From Caulobacteraceae bacterium (GTDB lineage Bacteria; Pseudomonadota; Alphaproteobacteria; Caulobacterales; Caulobacteraceae), in contig JAUJMO010000002.1 in assembly GCA_030446805.1 (NCBI GenBank), positions 473,787 through 537,786 of the forward strand: DNA of 64,000 bases. The letters run 5' to 3'. Both the position numbers and the translations under genes were made by a program. This document shows positions 1 through 8,413 of this stretch, piece by piece; within the stretch, counting starts at the first letter, position 1, and each line of letters starts with the position of its first letter. A model generated the notes under the pieces. The model was not told the origin of the DNA. It worked only from the letters and a program-made list of their open reading frames with translations, and made no database searches.

Positions 1-377
1 GCGAGGCGCCGTCCAAGGTCCGGGTCCGGGGCGCCAAGGAGTTGTTCCAGACCATCCAATATCCGGCGCTGATGCACTGCAAGTCGGGCGCGGACCGGGC
101 CGGGATCATGAGCGTGCTGTACATGCATTTCCGTCAGGGCAAGCCCATCCGGGAGGCCATGACGCAGCTGGGCTGGAAGTACCTGCATGTCCGGGCCGGC
201 AAGACGGGCGTACTGGACTACCTGTTCGACCGCTATCTGGCCGAGGGTGAGCCGAAGGGGCAGGACTTCCTGGATTGGGTGGAAAGCGACGCCTATGACC
301 CGGTCAAGATCAAGGAAGACTTCAAGGCGCAGTGGTGGGCCAATGTTCTGACCGAAAAGCTGCTCCGGCGGGAGTGA
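1..377 (+). CDS. Protein-tyrosine/dual-specificity phosphatase-like protein (5' end outside window)
   Basis: The reading frame is open from the first bases and runs to TGA at 375-377, so the N-terminus lies upstream of the window. About 124 residues are visible. The segment HCKSGADRAG is the Cys-x5-Arg phosphate-binding loop of cysteine-based phosphatases, with Cys as nucleophile and Arg as phosphate binder. It is followed by a helical C-terminal part ending KLLRRE. The family hydrolyses phosphotyrosine or other phosphoesters; the substrate cannot be told from this fragment. The gene converges on the small membrane protein at 380-631. An internal TTG at 42 is not a convincing start, because codons upstream of it (EAPSKVRVRGAKE) also look coding. 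Confidence 0.8.
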   Translation, partial: EAPSKVRVRGAKELFQTIQYPALMHCKSGADRAGIMSVLYMHFRQGKPIREAMTQLGWKYLHVRAGKTGVLDYLFDRYLAEGEPKGQDFLDWVESDAYDPVKIKEDFKAQWWANVLTEKLLRRE

Positions 378-379
378 GC

Positions 380-631
380 CTAGCCGCCGCCTCCGTCTCC
401 GCCCCCTCCGTCGCCGCCCGAGCCGCCGTCGCAACCCTCGGCCTTGGACGGCCGGTCGCCCCCGTCGCCGCTCCCAAGGTAGCCCCCGCCATTCCCGCCG
501 CCTCCGGAGCCGGAGCGCCGGCGCGACTTGGCGAGCATGCGAGCGATCGCGATGGCCAGCATGCCCAGCACGAAGAGCACGGTCAGCGCTGCGAAGGCCT
601 CGCCGCCGATGGGAACCGCCGCCTGCTCCAC
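380..631 (-). CDS. Small single-pass membrane protein with Gly-rich tail
   Basis: The 83-residue protein has one hydrophobic segment at about residues 13-33 (FAALTVLFVLGMLAIAIARM), then a basic stretch KSRRR and a low-complexity Gly/Asp/Ser tail ending in GDGGGG repeats. This is a common layout for small Caulobacterales membrane proteins of unknown function. The start ATG at 631 lies two bases after the stop of the DUF4170 gene on the same strand, so the two are probably cotranscribed. No enzymatic motif is visible. The Gly-rich DNA is G+C biased and could give a spurious frame, but the clean transmembrane-plus-basic N-terminus argues for a real gene. Confidence 0.65.
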   Translation of the reverse strand: MEQAAVPIGGEAFAALTVLFVLGMLAIAIARMLAKSRRRSGSGGGGNGGGYLGSGDGGDRPSKAEGCDGGSGGDGGGGDGGGG

Positions 632-633
632 GA

Positions 634-879
634 TCAGCCCGGCCGGCCGTCCATGTCGGGGTCGATCAAGCGGTGGGCGTGGATGATGAAGTAGCGCATG
701 TGGGCGTTGTCCACCGTCTGCTGCGCCTTGCTCTTCCAGGCCTGGTGCGCGGCGGCGTAGTTGGGGAAGGCGCCTACGAAATCCACCTGGTTCAGGTCAC
801 GGAATTCCGTGCTGTCCACGGCCCTGAGTTCGCCGCCGATGACAAGGTGAAGCAATTGGACGGCTGGCGTGTCGGGCAT
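634..879 (-). CDS. DUF4170 domain protein
   Basis: This is an 81-residue soluble protein without a known activity. It contains the pattern of the DUF4170 family: an N-terminal hydrophobic strand (LLHLVIGGEL), a central FVGAFPNYAAAHQAWKSKAQ segment and the C-terminal RYFIIHAHRLIDP. The frame is open well upstream of ATG 879, but residues beyond it look non-coding, and AAAGG lies just upstream of this ATG, so 879 is the best start. The family is often found beside CysQ-type phosphatases, as here (cysQ is the next gene upstream on the same strand), which hints at a shared but unproven role. Confidence 0.75.
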   Translation of the reverse strand: MPDTPAVQLLHLVIGGELRAVDSTEFRDLNQVDFVGAFPNYAAAHQAWKSKAQQTVDNAHMRYFIIHAHRLIDPDMDGRPG

Positions 880-945
880 GACGCGACCTTTCGGCTGAAG
901 CGGCGTTGGATAGTCAGGACATGGCGGCAAGGCAACGCAGGGCGC

Positions 946-1122
946 ATGACGGACGCGGAACGGATCGAGATGCTGGCCCTGATGGCGCGCATCGAAGCCA
1001 AGGTTGACAGCGTGCTGGAGCAGCTGGACGGGTTGTTGGCGGTCTGCGAGCGCCTGGAAGGGGACATGGCGGCCTCGCGCCGCTTCGAGGACGCGTTGCC
1101 GTCGGACCATACGCTGCATTAG
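946..1122 (+). CDS. Small helical hypothetical protein
   Basis: This 58-residue ORF (MTDAERIEML... ending SDHTLH) lies on the + strand in the 250-base gap between DUF4170 and cysQ, which are both on the - strand. It is rich in Glu, Leu, Ala and Arg with heptad-like spacing (IEMLALMARIEAKVDSVLEQL), consistent with a short coiled coil. No family is recognised. Its position in an otherwise empty gap and its plausible composition support it. The absence of a clear ribosome-binding site and its small size weigh against it. Confidence 0.45.
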   Translation: MTDAERIEMLALMARIEAKVDSVLEQLDGLLAVCERLEGDMAASRRFEDALPSDHTLH

Positions 1123-1132
1123 CCGTGACGCG

Positions 1133-1918
1133 TCAGGCGGCCTCCGCGCGGGCGTGCTTAGCGATGAGTTGGGCGTGGATGCCGGGCGCGGCGCAGAGCA
1201 GGCCGGGCTGGTGCGGGTCAGGCTGGTTGAAGCGATAGGGCCGGCCTGCATGGTCGCCGACGCAGGCGCCGGCCTCCGCGGCTATAGCGGCCCCGGCGCA
1301 AACGTCCCAGTCCCACTTGGGCGTCGGAGCGTAGGCCGCGTCAAAGGCTCCCGCGGCCACCAAAGCCATGCGGTAGGCGATGGAGTTGCGCTTCTCGACC
1401 CGCATGGGCGGCCAAGCATCAGTGGAAAAGGCGGCGGCGTCGCCCAGCATCGCGCAGTTGCGCAGGCTCCGGGCCGAGCTTGGGTGGATGGGCGCTTCGT
1501 TCAGGCGGGCTCCTGAACCGTGGGCGGCGTGGTAGAGTTCGTCCAGCGCCGGGGCGTAGACCACGCCCACCACCGGGCGGCCGTGCTCCACCACCGCCAG
1601 GGCTACGCTGAACCAGGGCCGGCCCTTCATAAAGGCCGTGGTGCCGTCGATGGGATCCACCACGAAGATGCGCTCGGCGGACAAGCGGGCCGGATCGTCC
1701 GCGGTCTCCTCCGACAGCCAGCCATAAGCGGGGCGCGCGGCGCGGAGCCGCCGGGTGAGAAGGGCGTCGACGGCCAGGTCCGCGTCCGTCACGGGGGAGC
1801 CGCCCGGCTTGGAACGGATCCGCAGGCCGCGCTCGCGCCGGGCCAGGGCCAGGCGGCCGGCCTCCAAGGCCGCGTCGCGGAGGAGCTCGAGATCGTCCTG
1901 GAGGTCGTGGGGCGTCAT
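1133..1918 (-). CDS. cysQ: 3'(2'),5'-bisphosphate nucleotidase / inositol monophosphatase family (CysQ-like)
   Basis: The 261-residue protein carries the metal-binding signatures of the inositol-phosphatase fold: WLSEET near residue 68, DPIDGTTAF around 87-95, and WDWDVCAGAAIAAEAG near the C-terminus. The CysQ branch hydrolyses 3'-phosphoadenosine 5'-phosphate to AMP, recycling a by-product of sulfate assimilation. An inositol-1-phosphatase activity cannot be excluded from motifs alone. Length is normal. The start ATG (1916-1918) overlaps the stop of pmbA in an ATGA, so the two genes are translationally coupled. Confidence 0.88.
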   Translation of the reverse strand: MTPHDLQDDLELLRDAALEAGRLALARRERGLRIRSKPGGSPVTDADLAVDALLTRRLRAARPAYGWLSEETADDPARLSAERIFVVDPIDGTTAFMKGRPWFSVALAVVEHGRPVVGVVYAPALDELYHAAHGSGARLNEAPIHPSSARSLRNCAMLGDAAAFSTDAWPPMRVEKRNSIAYRMALVAAGAFDAAYAPTPKWDWDVCAGAAIAAEAGACVGDHAGRPYRFNQPDPHQPGLLCAAPGIHAQLIAKHARAEAA

Positions 1919-3255
1919 CGGCCCGCAATCGCGACGGCGTCCATCAGGATGGACGGCGCGTTGCTGGCCCCGTGGAACTCCAGGTCGGAGCCGGGGATCA
2001 GGCGCGCGTAAAGATCCCGCAGATTGCCCGCCACCGTGATCTCGCGAACCGGGTAGGCGGGCTGGCCTTCCTCGAACCAGAGGCCGGACACGCCCGTGGA
2101 CCAGTCCCCCGTATTGCCGTTCAGCGACGGACCGAACATTGAGGTGACCAGCAGGCCCGTCCCGGCTTGGCGCATGAGCGCGGGAAGGTCGTCCGTCCCG
2201 GGCTCCAGGTGCAGGTTGTTCGGGGACACGCCGGGCGGGCCGGCCAGGCCCCGGGAGGCGTGGCCGGTGGTCTCCAGCCCGAGCTGACGGGCGGAGGCGG
2301 AGTTCAGCAGCCAGGTGGTGAGCACACCGTCGTCGATCACGGCGCGGCGCTCCGGCGCCACGCCCTCGTCGTCGAACGGGGAGGAGCCCAGGCCGCGAGG
2401 GCGGAAAGGATCGTCAATGATTCTGATCCCCGCGGCGAAGACGCGCTCGCCCAACTGGTCCTTGAGGAAGGAGGAGCCGCGCGCGATGGACGCCCCCGCG
2501 ATGGCCCCGATCAGCGGGCTCAGGAGGCTGGCCGCGATGCGATTCTCGAAGATCACAGGGGCGGTGGTGGAGGCGATCTTGCGCGCGCCCAGGCGGGAGG
2601 CGGCGCGGCGTCCGGCTTCGGCCCCGATCGACTGGGGGTCGGGGAGGTCGGCCTGGTGGCGAACGCGGCGGCCGTCTCCCGCGCGCTCCATGCCGCCCTC
2701 GTCCTGGGCGATGGCGGAAGCGGAGAGGGAGAAGCCGCTGGCGTGGTGGCGGCCGTCAAAGCCGGCGCTGGTCAGCAGCCGCCATTGGGAGGCGGACCAG
2801 GAGGCGCTGGCGCCGTCGCTCTTGCTGACCTGCGGCGCCGCGCGAGCCGCGTCCTCGGCGGCGCGCGAGATCTCCTCCAGGTGTTCGGCGGAGGGCTCGA
2901 CGGGGTCGAACAGGTCCAGGTCGCGGTGGCGGCCGCCGGCCAGGCGCTCGGTGGGGGCCAGGCCGGCGTAGGGGTCCTCGGGCGCGAGGCGGGCGGTGGC
3001 GACCGCCCGCTCTACCAGCTTGTGCAGGGCGCCGGGGGATAGGTCGGAGCCGCTCACCACCGCCTGCCGGGCGCCCACGAAGACGCGCAGGCCCAAATCG
3101 CGGGACTCCTGGCGCTCCAGTTCCTCCAGTTCTCCGTTTCGAACGCTCACGGAGAGAGCGCGGCTCTCCGCGTGCACGGCTTCGGCGGCGTCTGCGCCGG
3201 CCTTCAGCGCGGCGTCGAGAACGCCGCGGAGGATGTCGTCTCCACTTGAGGGCAT
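1915..3255 (-). CDS. pmbA: TldD/PmbA family metalloprotease-like protein (PmbA)
   Basis: The 446-residue product is a PmbA/TldE-type protein. Its N-terminal region has the typical LEELERQESRDLGLRVFVGAR stretch (about residues 36-56), and the C-terminal half contains GLGSSPFDDEGVAP, STGVSGLWFEEG and GNTGDWSTG-type segments of the family. TldD/TldE complexes are cytoplasmic proteases that act on small peptides and CcdA in enterobacteria. TldE/PmbA itself lacks the HExxxH zinc site, as is the case here, and needs a TldD partner, which is not in this window. The ATG at 3255 fits the family start; the frame is open further upstream but reads as non-coding. It is coupled to cysQ through ATGA. Confidence 0.9.
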   Translation of the reverse strand: MPSSGDDILRGVLDAALKAGADAAEAVHAESRALSVSVRNGELEELERQESRDLGLRVFVGARQAVVSGSDLSPGALHKLVERAVATARLAPEDPYAGLAPTERLAGGRHRDLDLFDPVEPSAEHLEEISRAAEDAARAAPQVSKSDGASASWSASQWRLLTSAGFDGRHHASGFSLSASAIAQDEGGMERAGDGRRVRHQADLPDPQSIGAEAGRRAASRLGARKIASTTAPVIFENRIAASLLSPLIGAIAGASIARGSSFLKDQLGERVFAAGIRIIDDPFRPRGLGSSPFDDEGVAPERRAVIDDGVLTTWLLNSASARQLGLETTGHASRGLAGPPGVSPNNLHLEPGTDDLPALMRQAGTGLLVTSMFGPSLNGNTGDWSTGVSGLWFEEGQPAYPVREITVAGNLRDLYARLIPGSDLEFHGASNAPSILMDAVAIAGR

Positions 3256-3308
3256 GGGCGGGGATATGAGCGCGCGCGCTGCGGCGCACAAGGAAGCGGC
3301 GGGCAGGG

Positions 3309-3710
3309 TCAGATCGCGTAGAAGATGAGGGTGACGGCGGCGCAGAGCAGGAACAGGTAGGTCACGATCATTCCGCCTACCCGGCCCACCGAGGGCCCGG
3401 TGGACCGGCTCATGCCGACGGCGTGGGCCAGGCGGCCGACCAGCAGGGTGGCTCCGGCCAGATGCAAGCTGAGCGGAGGAGCCCCTACCAGCACCAGGAG
3501 CGCCAGCACCGCCAGGCCGGCGGGGAGGTATTCGGCAGCGTTGCCGAAGGCGCGGGAGGCGCGTTGGAGCGGGTCGATTCCCGCGTCGCCCACCCCCACC
3601 CTGTGGGTCTGGCGCTGGCGCACGGTGAGCGCCGACAGAACCAGGAGCAGCAGCAGGCACAGCCCCGCCCAGAGCGCGGCGGCCCGGGCGGAGGGCAGAA
3701 GGTCGTCCAT
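3309..3710 (-). CDS. MAPEG family membrane protein
   Basis: The 133-residue protein has four predicted membrane helices: residues ~9-30, ~60-80, ~83-100 and ~110-132. The conserved RASRAFGNAAEYLPAGLAVL follows the first helix, a hallmark of the bacterial YecN-like MAPEG branch (membrane-associated proteins in eicosanoid and glutathione metabolism). The bacterial members are thought to be glutathione-linked, but this branch is uncharacterised. It lies 53 bases upstream of pmbA on the same strand and may share a transcript with it. Confidence 0.85.
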   Translation of the reverse strand: MDDLLPSARAAALWAGLCLLLLLVLSALTVRQRQTHRVGVGDAGIDPLQRASRAFGNAAEYLPAGLAVLALLVLVGAPPLSLHLAGATLLVGRLAHAVGMSRSTGPSVGRVGGMIVTYLFLLCAAVTLIFYAI

Positions 3711-3778
3711 GGCGGGTTCCGTCCGGCGCGGGCCGGCGCCCGCAGCGCATCAGACGCCCTTCACGGTTAAGCTCACGT

Positions 3779-4276
3779 TCACGGTCTTTGGGGTGAACCG
3801 AACAGGCCCCGCCGGAGGCTGTTGATGGTGGCCCGGCGAACGGCGTCCCCGCCTTGCCGATTCACTTCGGGCAGCCAGCGGTAGAGGCGATCGCAGCGGG
3901 CCCGGGACGGACGACGGTTCTCGGCCCCGGCGGCCAACGCCATGTCGGCGGCGTAGCGGCCCATCTCGGAGATGTCGGCGCCTTCCTGCTTCGCGAACCC
4001 GGCCATGGCGGCCAGTTCGAGCGCGGCCACCAGGCTGGCGCTCGTGACTTCGCCACGGGGAAGGCGGCACCCGGCCGAGTCGGCGATGGCCTCCGTCCAA
4101 TTGCGCACCGCGAGATCGAAGATCTCCGGCGAGGGGGGCGCCGTGAAGGCCGTTCGGGCGTCCATGTAGGAGCCGGCCGTGGCGTATTTCACCGTGGGCA
4201 GTGGAGGCCCCTGATTCTGCACCGAGGCGCAGGCCGAGAGCAGCAGAAGCGGGGCGAGCAGGGCGGCTTGACGCAT
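3779..4276 (-). CDS. Putative lipoprotein, function unknown
   Basis: The 165-residue protein begins with a short hydrophobic signal (MRQAALLAPLLLLSACAS) with the lipobox L-S-A-C, Cys at residue 16, so it should be lipidated and anchored in the envelope. The mature part is mostly helical, with segments AVRNWTEAIADSAGCRLPRG and MARYAADMALAAG-like repeats of Ala and Glu, and it contains two further Cys residues. I recognise no family. It lies between ubiD and the MAPEG gene on the same strand, with about 60 bases on each side. Confidence 0.7.
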   Translation of the reverse strand: MRQAALLAPLLLLSACASVQNQGPPLPTVKYATAGSYMDARTAFTAPPSPEIFDLAVRNWTEAIADSAGCRLPRGEVTSASLVAALELAAMAGFAKQEGADISEMGRYAADMALAAGAENRRPSRARCDRLYRWLPEVNRQGGDAVRRATINSLRRGLFGSPQRP

Positions 4277-4334
4277 GGGGAGGCTCCTCGCATCACGCTG
4301 TGGCCGAAGCCGGCTGACAGCAAGCTGAACGGGA

Positions 4335-5864
4335 TCACGCCTTCCAGATCGGGCGGCCGTCCCCCGGCAGGCCCAGACGGGGCCATTTCTGGGTAACGGT
4401 CTCGACCACGCCGGGGTCCATACGGATTTCGCGACCCCATTCTCTCCGGGTCTCCGGCGGAAGCTTGTCGGTGGCGTCCAGGCCGATCTTGGACCCCAGG
4501 CCGCTCTCCGGGCTGGCGAAATCGAGGTAGTCGATGGGCGTGTTGTCGATCACGGTGATGTCGCGGGCGGGGTCCATCTTGGTGGACAGGGCCCACATCA
4601 CCTCTTTCCAATCCCGCGCGTCCACGTGATGGTCCACCACGATGACCCATTTGGTGTACATGAACTGGCGCAGGTAGGACCAAACCCCCAGCATCACGCG
4701 TTTGGCGTGGCCGGCGTAGGCCTTTTTCATCGAGACCACGGCGATGCGGTAGCTGCAGCCTTCCGGCGGGAGCCAGAAGTCGACGATCTCCGGGAACTGC
4801 TGCTGCAACAGGGGGATGAAGACCTCGTTCAGCGCCTCGCCCAAGACGGAGGGCTCGTCCGGGGGGCGGCCCGTGAAGGTGGTGAGGTATATCGGATCAC
4901 GGCGCATGGTGATCGCGCTGATCTGGAACACGGGGAAGCGCTCGACCGAATTATAGTAGCCGGTGTGGTCGCCGTAGGGGCCCTCGTCGGCGTGCTCGTC
5001 CAGCAGGACGTGGCCTTCCAGCACGATCTCGGCCTCGGCCGGAACCATGAGGGGCACGGTCTTGGCGGGAACCAGATCCAGCTTGGCGCCGCGCAGAAGC
5101 CCCGCGAACTGATATTCCGACAGGGTGTCGGGGACCGGGGTGACGGCCGCCAGGATGGTTCCGGGGTCGGCGCCCAGGACGGCGCAAGCGGGCAGGGGCT
5201 CCCGCTTGAGGGCTTTGTGACGGGCGTAGTGCTGGGCCCCGCCGCGGTGGGCCAGCCAACGCATGATCGTGCGGTCGCGACCCAGCACCTGCATGCGGTA
5301 GATGCCGAGGTTGAAGGCGTCCTCGCGCGCGTCCGACGGGCCCTTGGTGACGACCAGGGGCCAGGTGATGAGGGGCGCCGGTTCCCCCGGCCAGCAGGTC
5401 TGGATCGGGAGGCGGCTTAGGTCGACGTCGGGCCCGGTGAGGACCACCTCCTGCACGGGCGCGCGACGCACGATGTGGGGCCGCATGCCCATGACGGTGC
5501 GAGCGAGCGGCAACATGTCCATGGCTTCCCGGAAACCCCGTGGCGGCTCGGGTTGGCGCAAAAAGGCGAGGAGTTCGCCGACTTCCCGCAGGTCGCCGGC
5601 GGTGGAGCGTTCCCGGCCTTGCAGGGTGACCCCCATGGCCACGCGCTTGACCGTGCCGAACAGGTTGGCCAGCGCGGGCATGGCTGAGCGTTCGCCGTCG
5701 GCGCGGATCACGGTCTCAAACAGGACGGCGGGGCCGCCAGCGGCCAAAAGTCGGGTCTGGATCTCCGTCATCTCCAGCACGGAGGAGACGGGCTCGCGCA
5801 CGCGGACCAGTTCCCCGGTCGCCTCCAGGCGCGCCATGAACTCACGGAGAGAGCGGTAGGCCAT
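4335..5864 (-). CDS. ubiD: UbiD family decarboxylase
   Basis: The 509-residue protein matches UbiD-type decarboxylases along its length. In ubiquinone synthesis UbiD removes the carboxyl group of 3-polyprenyl-4-hydroxybenzoate using prenylated FMN made by UbiX. Diagnostic segments are [12 protein letters not shown] (prFMN/metal-site glutamate region, near residue 295), [26 protein letters not shown], and [19 protein letters not shown] near the end. The start ATG 5864 has an AGGAGG about six bases upstream. The gene is divergent from the CADD-like gene at 5958, so a bidirectional promoter probably lies in 5865-5957. UbiX is not in the window. Confidence 0.93.
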   Translation of the reverse strand: MAYRSLREFMARLEATGELVRVREPVSSVLEMTEIQTRLLAAGGPAVLFETVIRADGERSAMPALANLFGTVKRVAMGVTLQGRERSTAGDLREVGELLAFLRQPEPPRGFREAMDMLPLARTVMGMRPHIVRRAPVQEVVLTGPDVDLSRLPIQTCWPGEPAPLITWPLVVTKGPSDAREDAFNLGIYRMQVLGRDRTIMRWLAHRGGAQHYARHKALKREPLPACAVLGADPGTILAAVTPVPDTLSEYQFAGLLRGAKLDLVPAKTVPLMVPAEAEIVLEGHVLLDEHADEGPYGDHTGYYNSVERFPVFQISAITMRRDPIYLTTFTGRPPDEPSVLGEALNEVFIPLLQQQFPEIVDFWLPPEGCSYRIAVVSMKKAYAGHAKRVMLGVWSYLRQFMYTKWVIVVDHHVDARDWKEVMWALSTKMDPARDITVIDNTPIDYLDFASPESGLGSKIGLDATDKLPPETRREWGREIRMDPGVVETVTQKWPRLGLPGDGRPIWKA

Positions 5865-5957
5865 GGCGCCTCCTAGGGCCGGGGCCTTCGAGTGTCACGC
5901 GACTTGGCGCGACGGGGCGGGGGGGCTAAGCTCATCGTCGCTGAACGGAGAACGAGC

Positions 5958-6638
5958 ATGGTGGGCGAAGTCAGGACTTCGGAACGGATCGACGCGGCGG
6001 TCGCGGCGCGCGCCATGCTGAGCCACCCGTGGTATCAGGCCTGGACCGAAGGGCGGCTGACCCTGGGCGAGCTGGCGGCCTATGCGCGTCAGTACTTCCA
6101 CCACGTGGAGGTCTTCCCGCAGGCGGTGAGCCGCACTCATGCGGAGTGCCCGGACAAGGAAGGCCGGCGGATGCTGGCCGAGAACCTGGCCGAGGAGGAA
6201 GGCTTGGGAGAGGGCAAGCAAGACCACGCCACCCTGTGGCTCATGTTCGCCGAAGGCATGGGGGCCACGGAGGCGGACGTGCGGGGCCAGGTGCTCAACC
6301 CCGAGACCCAGGAGCTCATCGACACGTTCCGGCGCCTGTCCAAGCAGTCCTATGCGGCGGGACTGGGCGCGCTCTATGCTTATGAAAGCCAGTTCCCCGG
6401 TGTCGCCAAGGCCAAGATCGAAGGGCTGGAGGAGCGTTACGGCGTGACGGACGAGCGCACGCTGCGTTTCTTCCGCGTGCACGAGCTGGCGGACGTGGAG
6501 CATTCCGAGGTCTGCCGCGAACTGCTGGACAAGCTGCCGGAACCCGAGCGGGCGGAGGCGGCGGCGGCGGGCGAAGAGCTGGCCGGAGCCTTGTGGGGCT
6601 TCCTGTCGGGCGTGCAGCGCGAGTCGGTGATCCACTAG
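5958..6638 (+). CDS. CADD-type haem-oxygenase-fold protein, putative pABA synthase
   Basis: The 226-residue helical protein belongs to the TenA/PqqC-like di-metal oxygenase superfamily and fits the CADD branch, named after a chlamydial protein. In Chlamydia, CADD makes p-aminobenzoate from its own tyrosine, using an internal lysine as nitrogen donor. All key positions can be matched: metal ligands Glu79-81, His90, Glu143, His175, Asp179 and His182 (motif HELADVEHSE), the tyrosine in HPWYQ (Tyr26) and a lysine in KAKIEGL (Lys151/153). ATG 5958 is preferred over the in-frame GTG 5892 because GGAG lies upstream of it. folP, which uses pABA, lies 5 kb away on the same strand. Confidence 0.8.
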   Translation: MVGEVRTSERIDAAVAARAMLSHPWYQAWTEGRLTLGELAAYARQYFHHVEVFPQAVSRTHAECPDKEGRRMLAENLAEEEGLGEGKQDHATLWLMFAEGMGATEADVRGQVLNPETQELIDTFRRLSKQSYAAGLGALYAYESQFPGVAKAKIEGLEERYGVTDERTLRFFRVHELADVEHSEVCRELLDKLPEPERAEAAAAGEELAGALWGFLSGVQRESVIH

Positions 6639-6663
6639 GCGAAGCGCGCGCCCGTCCAGGACC

Positions 6664-7569
6664 ATGGCGCGCGGATCACTCTGGCGTGACCTGGGCTGGC
6701 GGCTCGAGGCCGGCGCTTTCGACCTCTTCAGCGCTCTGTTCCGGCTGATGCCTGTTGACACGGCTTCGGCGGCCGGAGCGGGGCTGCTGAGGCTGATCGG
6801 CCCGCTCTCGCCCGCTCACCGGACCGCGGCGCGGAACATCGCCATCGCCTTTCCCGCGATGGAAGAACCCGGGCGGCGAGCGCTGCTGAGGGCGCAATGG
6901 GACAACGTGGGGCGGCTGTTCGCGGAGTTCCCGCTGACAGACCGGCTCACGCCCGCCTCGGGCCGGGTGGAGATCGTGGGTGGCGAGCGGCTGGCGGCCA
7001 TTGCGCGCGAGCATCGGGCGGCGGTGCTGATCAGCGGGCACTTCAGCAATTGGGAGATCATGGCCGCGGCCATCGTCCACTTGGGCGTGGACTGCCAGAT
7101 CACCTACCGCGCGGCGAACAATCCAGCGATCGACCGGCGCATCATCGAGGGGCGCCGGCGCTATGGGGTCAGGCTGCTGGCGCCCAAGGGCGGAGACGGA
7201 TCGCGCGAGATCCTGGAGGCCATGAAGGCCGGGCAATCGGTCGCCTTTCTCAACGACCAGAAGTTCAACGGCGGGGTGACTGCCCCCTTCTTCGGCCGGC
7301 CGGTGCAGACGGCCCCAGGGCCGACCCGCATGGCGCTCAGGTTCGACGCGCCCATGATCCCCATGTCCGTGCAGCGCACCCGCGGCGCGCGCTTCCGGGT
7401 CGTCGTCCACGAACCCCTGGAGTTCCCGCGAACGGGGGACCGCGTTGCGGACATCCGAGCCGGGGTGGAGGCGGTGAACGCCTTCATGGAGGCGCGGGTT
7501 CGCGAGCGGCCGGCCGAATGGTTCTGGGTGCACAAGCGCTGGCCGGCGGCGGAGTACGCCCGAAGCTAA
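6664..7569 (+). CDS. LpxL/HtrB-type lysophospholipid/KDO acyltransferase
   Basis: The 301-residue protein is a lipid A biosynthesis acyltransferase-family member. Residues around 123-128 (HFSNWE) form the H-x4-D/E catalytic motif, and the C-terminal WFWVHKRW is the typical end motif of LpxL/LpxM. Such enzymes add a secondary acyl chain to Kdo-lipid A, or related acyl groups, at the inner face of the cytoplasmic membrane. An N-terminal amphipathic or membrane segment is at about residues 14-40. It begins 25 bases after the CADD-like gene and probably shares its transcript. It ends by sharing bases 7566-7569 with the converging receiver gene. Confidence 0.88.
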   Translation: MARGSLWRDLGWRLEAGAFDLFSALFRLMPVDTASAAGAGLLRLIGPLSPAHRTAARNIAIAFPAMEEPGRRALLRAQWDNVGRLFAEFPLTDRLTPASGRVEIVGGERLAAIAREHRAAVLISGHFSNWEIMAAAIVHLGVDCQITYRAANNPAIDRRIIEGRRRYGVRLLAPKGGDGSREILEAMKAGQSVAFLNDQKFNGGVTAPFFGRPVQTAPGPTRMALRFDAPMIPMSVQRTRGARFRVVVHEPLEFPRTGDRVADIRAGVEAVNAFMEARVRERPAEWFWVHKRWPAAEYARS

Positions 7570-8066
7570 CGTCTTGAGCGGTCCGCCTCGCGCCGGCGAG
7601 GGCCGGAGTAGAAGGGGTCATCGCGCCGGCGCCGATCGGGACCGAAGTAGTCCTGGGTGCGGACAAACGGGCGCGGGCGGAAGATGACCGCGTTGATGCG
7701 GTCGACGAGCGCCTTGGCGGTGAGCGGCTTCACCACGAACTCCGTCACGCCGGCGTCGCGCGCTTCGGTTACGCGCGCAAGCTCCGAATGCCCGGTCAGC
7801 ATGACCACCGGCAGATAGGGGTTGGGGCTGTCCGGCGCGGTGCGCACATGGCGAGTGAAACCCACGCCGTCCGTCGGCTCCATCAGGAAGTCGCAGATGG
7901 CCAGGTCCGCCGGCCAGCGGCCCAGGATTTCGATGGCCTCGGCGCCGTCCTTGGCTTCACGAATCATGCGCACGCCGAAGCTGTGCAGCATGGTGCTGAC
8001 GATCGAGCGCATGTGCTGATTGTCATCGACCACCAGCACGCGAACGGCGTCCAGACCTGTCGTCAT
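7566..8066 (-). CDS. Single-domain response regulator with GPDRRR tail
   Basis: The 166-residue protein has a CheY-like receiver at about residues 8-125: acidic pair VVDD (14-15), phospho-acceptor Asp59 in AICDFLM, and conserved Lys in EFVVKPL. It has no DNA-binding domain. The C-terminal tail PRPFVRTQDYFGPDRRR, followed by a second YSGPRRR, is basic and closely resembles the tail of the receiver at 16364-17197. The cognate kinase is unknown. ATG 8066 has GGGAG upstream and gives the normal N-terminus; in-frame starts further upstream add unrelated sequence. Confidence 0.87.
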   Translation of the reverse strand: MTTGLDAVRVLVVDDNQHMRSIVSTMLHSFGVRMIREAKDGAEAIEILGRWPADLAICDFLMEPTDGVGFTRHVRTAPDSPNPYLPVVMLTGHSELARVTEARDAGVTEFVVKPLTAKALVDRINAVIFRPRPFVRTQDYFGPDRRRRDDPFYSGPRRREADRSRR

Positions 8067-8155
8067 GCATCTCCCGCGAGTCGGCCCGGAAGTTCCGGGA
8101 GCTAACATATAGCAACTGTGAGGAGAACCGTTCCCGTCAGACGCGAGTGACGCAA

Positions 8156-8362
8156 TCACCCCTTGCCGGTCAAGCGCGCCATGACCTCTTCAGGACCTGC
8201 GTAAGCCTCCTGCCGTTCGACGCTCCAGTAACGAAGTCCTTCAAGGGGGATTCGGCGGCCGCTCACGGCGCACAGAACGTAATCGCCGGGCACGATCACC
8301 TGGAAATCGGGCGTACCGTAACGGAGTTGAGCGGGGCCGTCGAAGCGCTGGTGGACGTTCAT
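8156..8362 (-). CDS. DUF2093 domain protein
   Basis: The 68-residue protein contains the whole DUF2093 pattern: a DFQVIVPGDYVLCAVSG strand region followed by IPLEGLRYWSVERQEAYAGP. The family is short, confined to Alphaproteobacteria and without a known function; it is often near xseA or receiver genes. It lies about 90 bases upstream of the receiver gene on the same strand. The frame and length match the family, so I regard it as real despite its small size. Confidence 0.85.
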   Translation of the reverse strand: MNVHQRFDGPAQLRYGTPDFQVIVPGDYVLCAVSGRRIPLEGLRYWSVERQEAYAGPEEVMARLTGKG

Positions 8363-8413
8363 GCACCGGCCATTTAGGCCCCATGGCCCCCCTTCCGCCA
8401 GAGGCTCCGTTCC

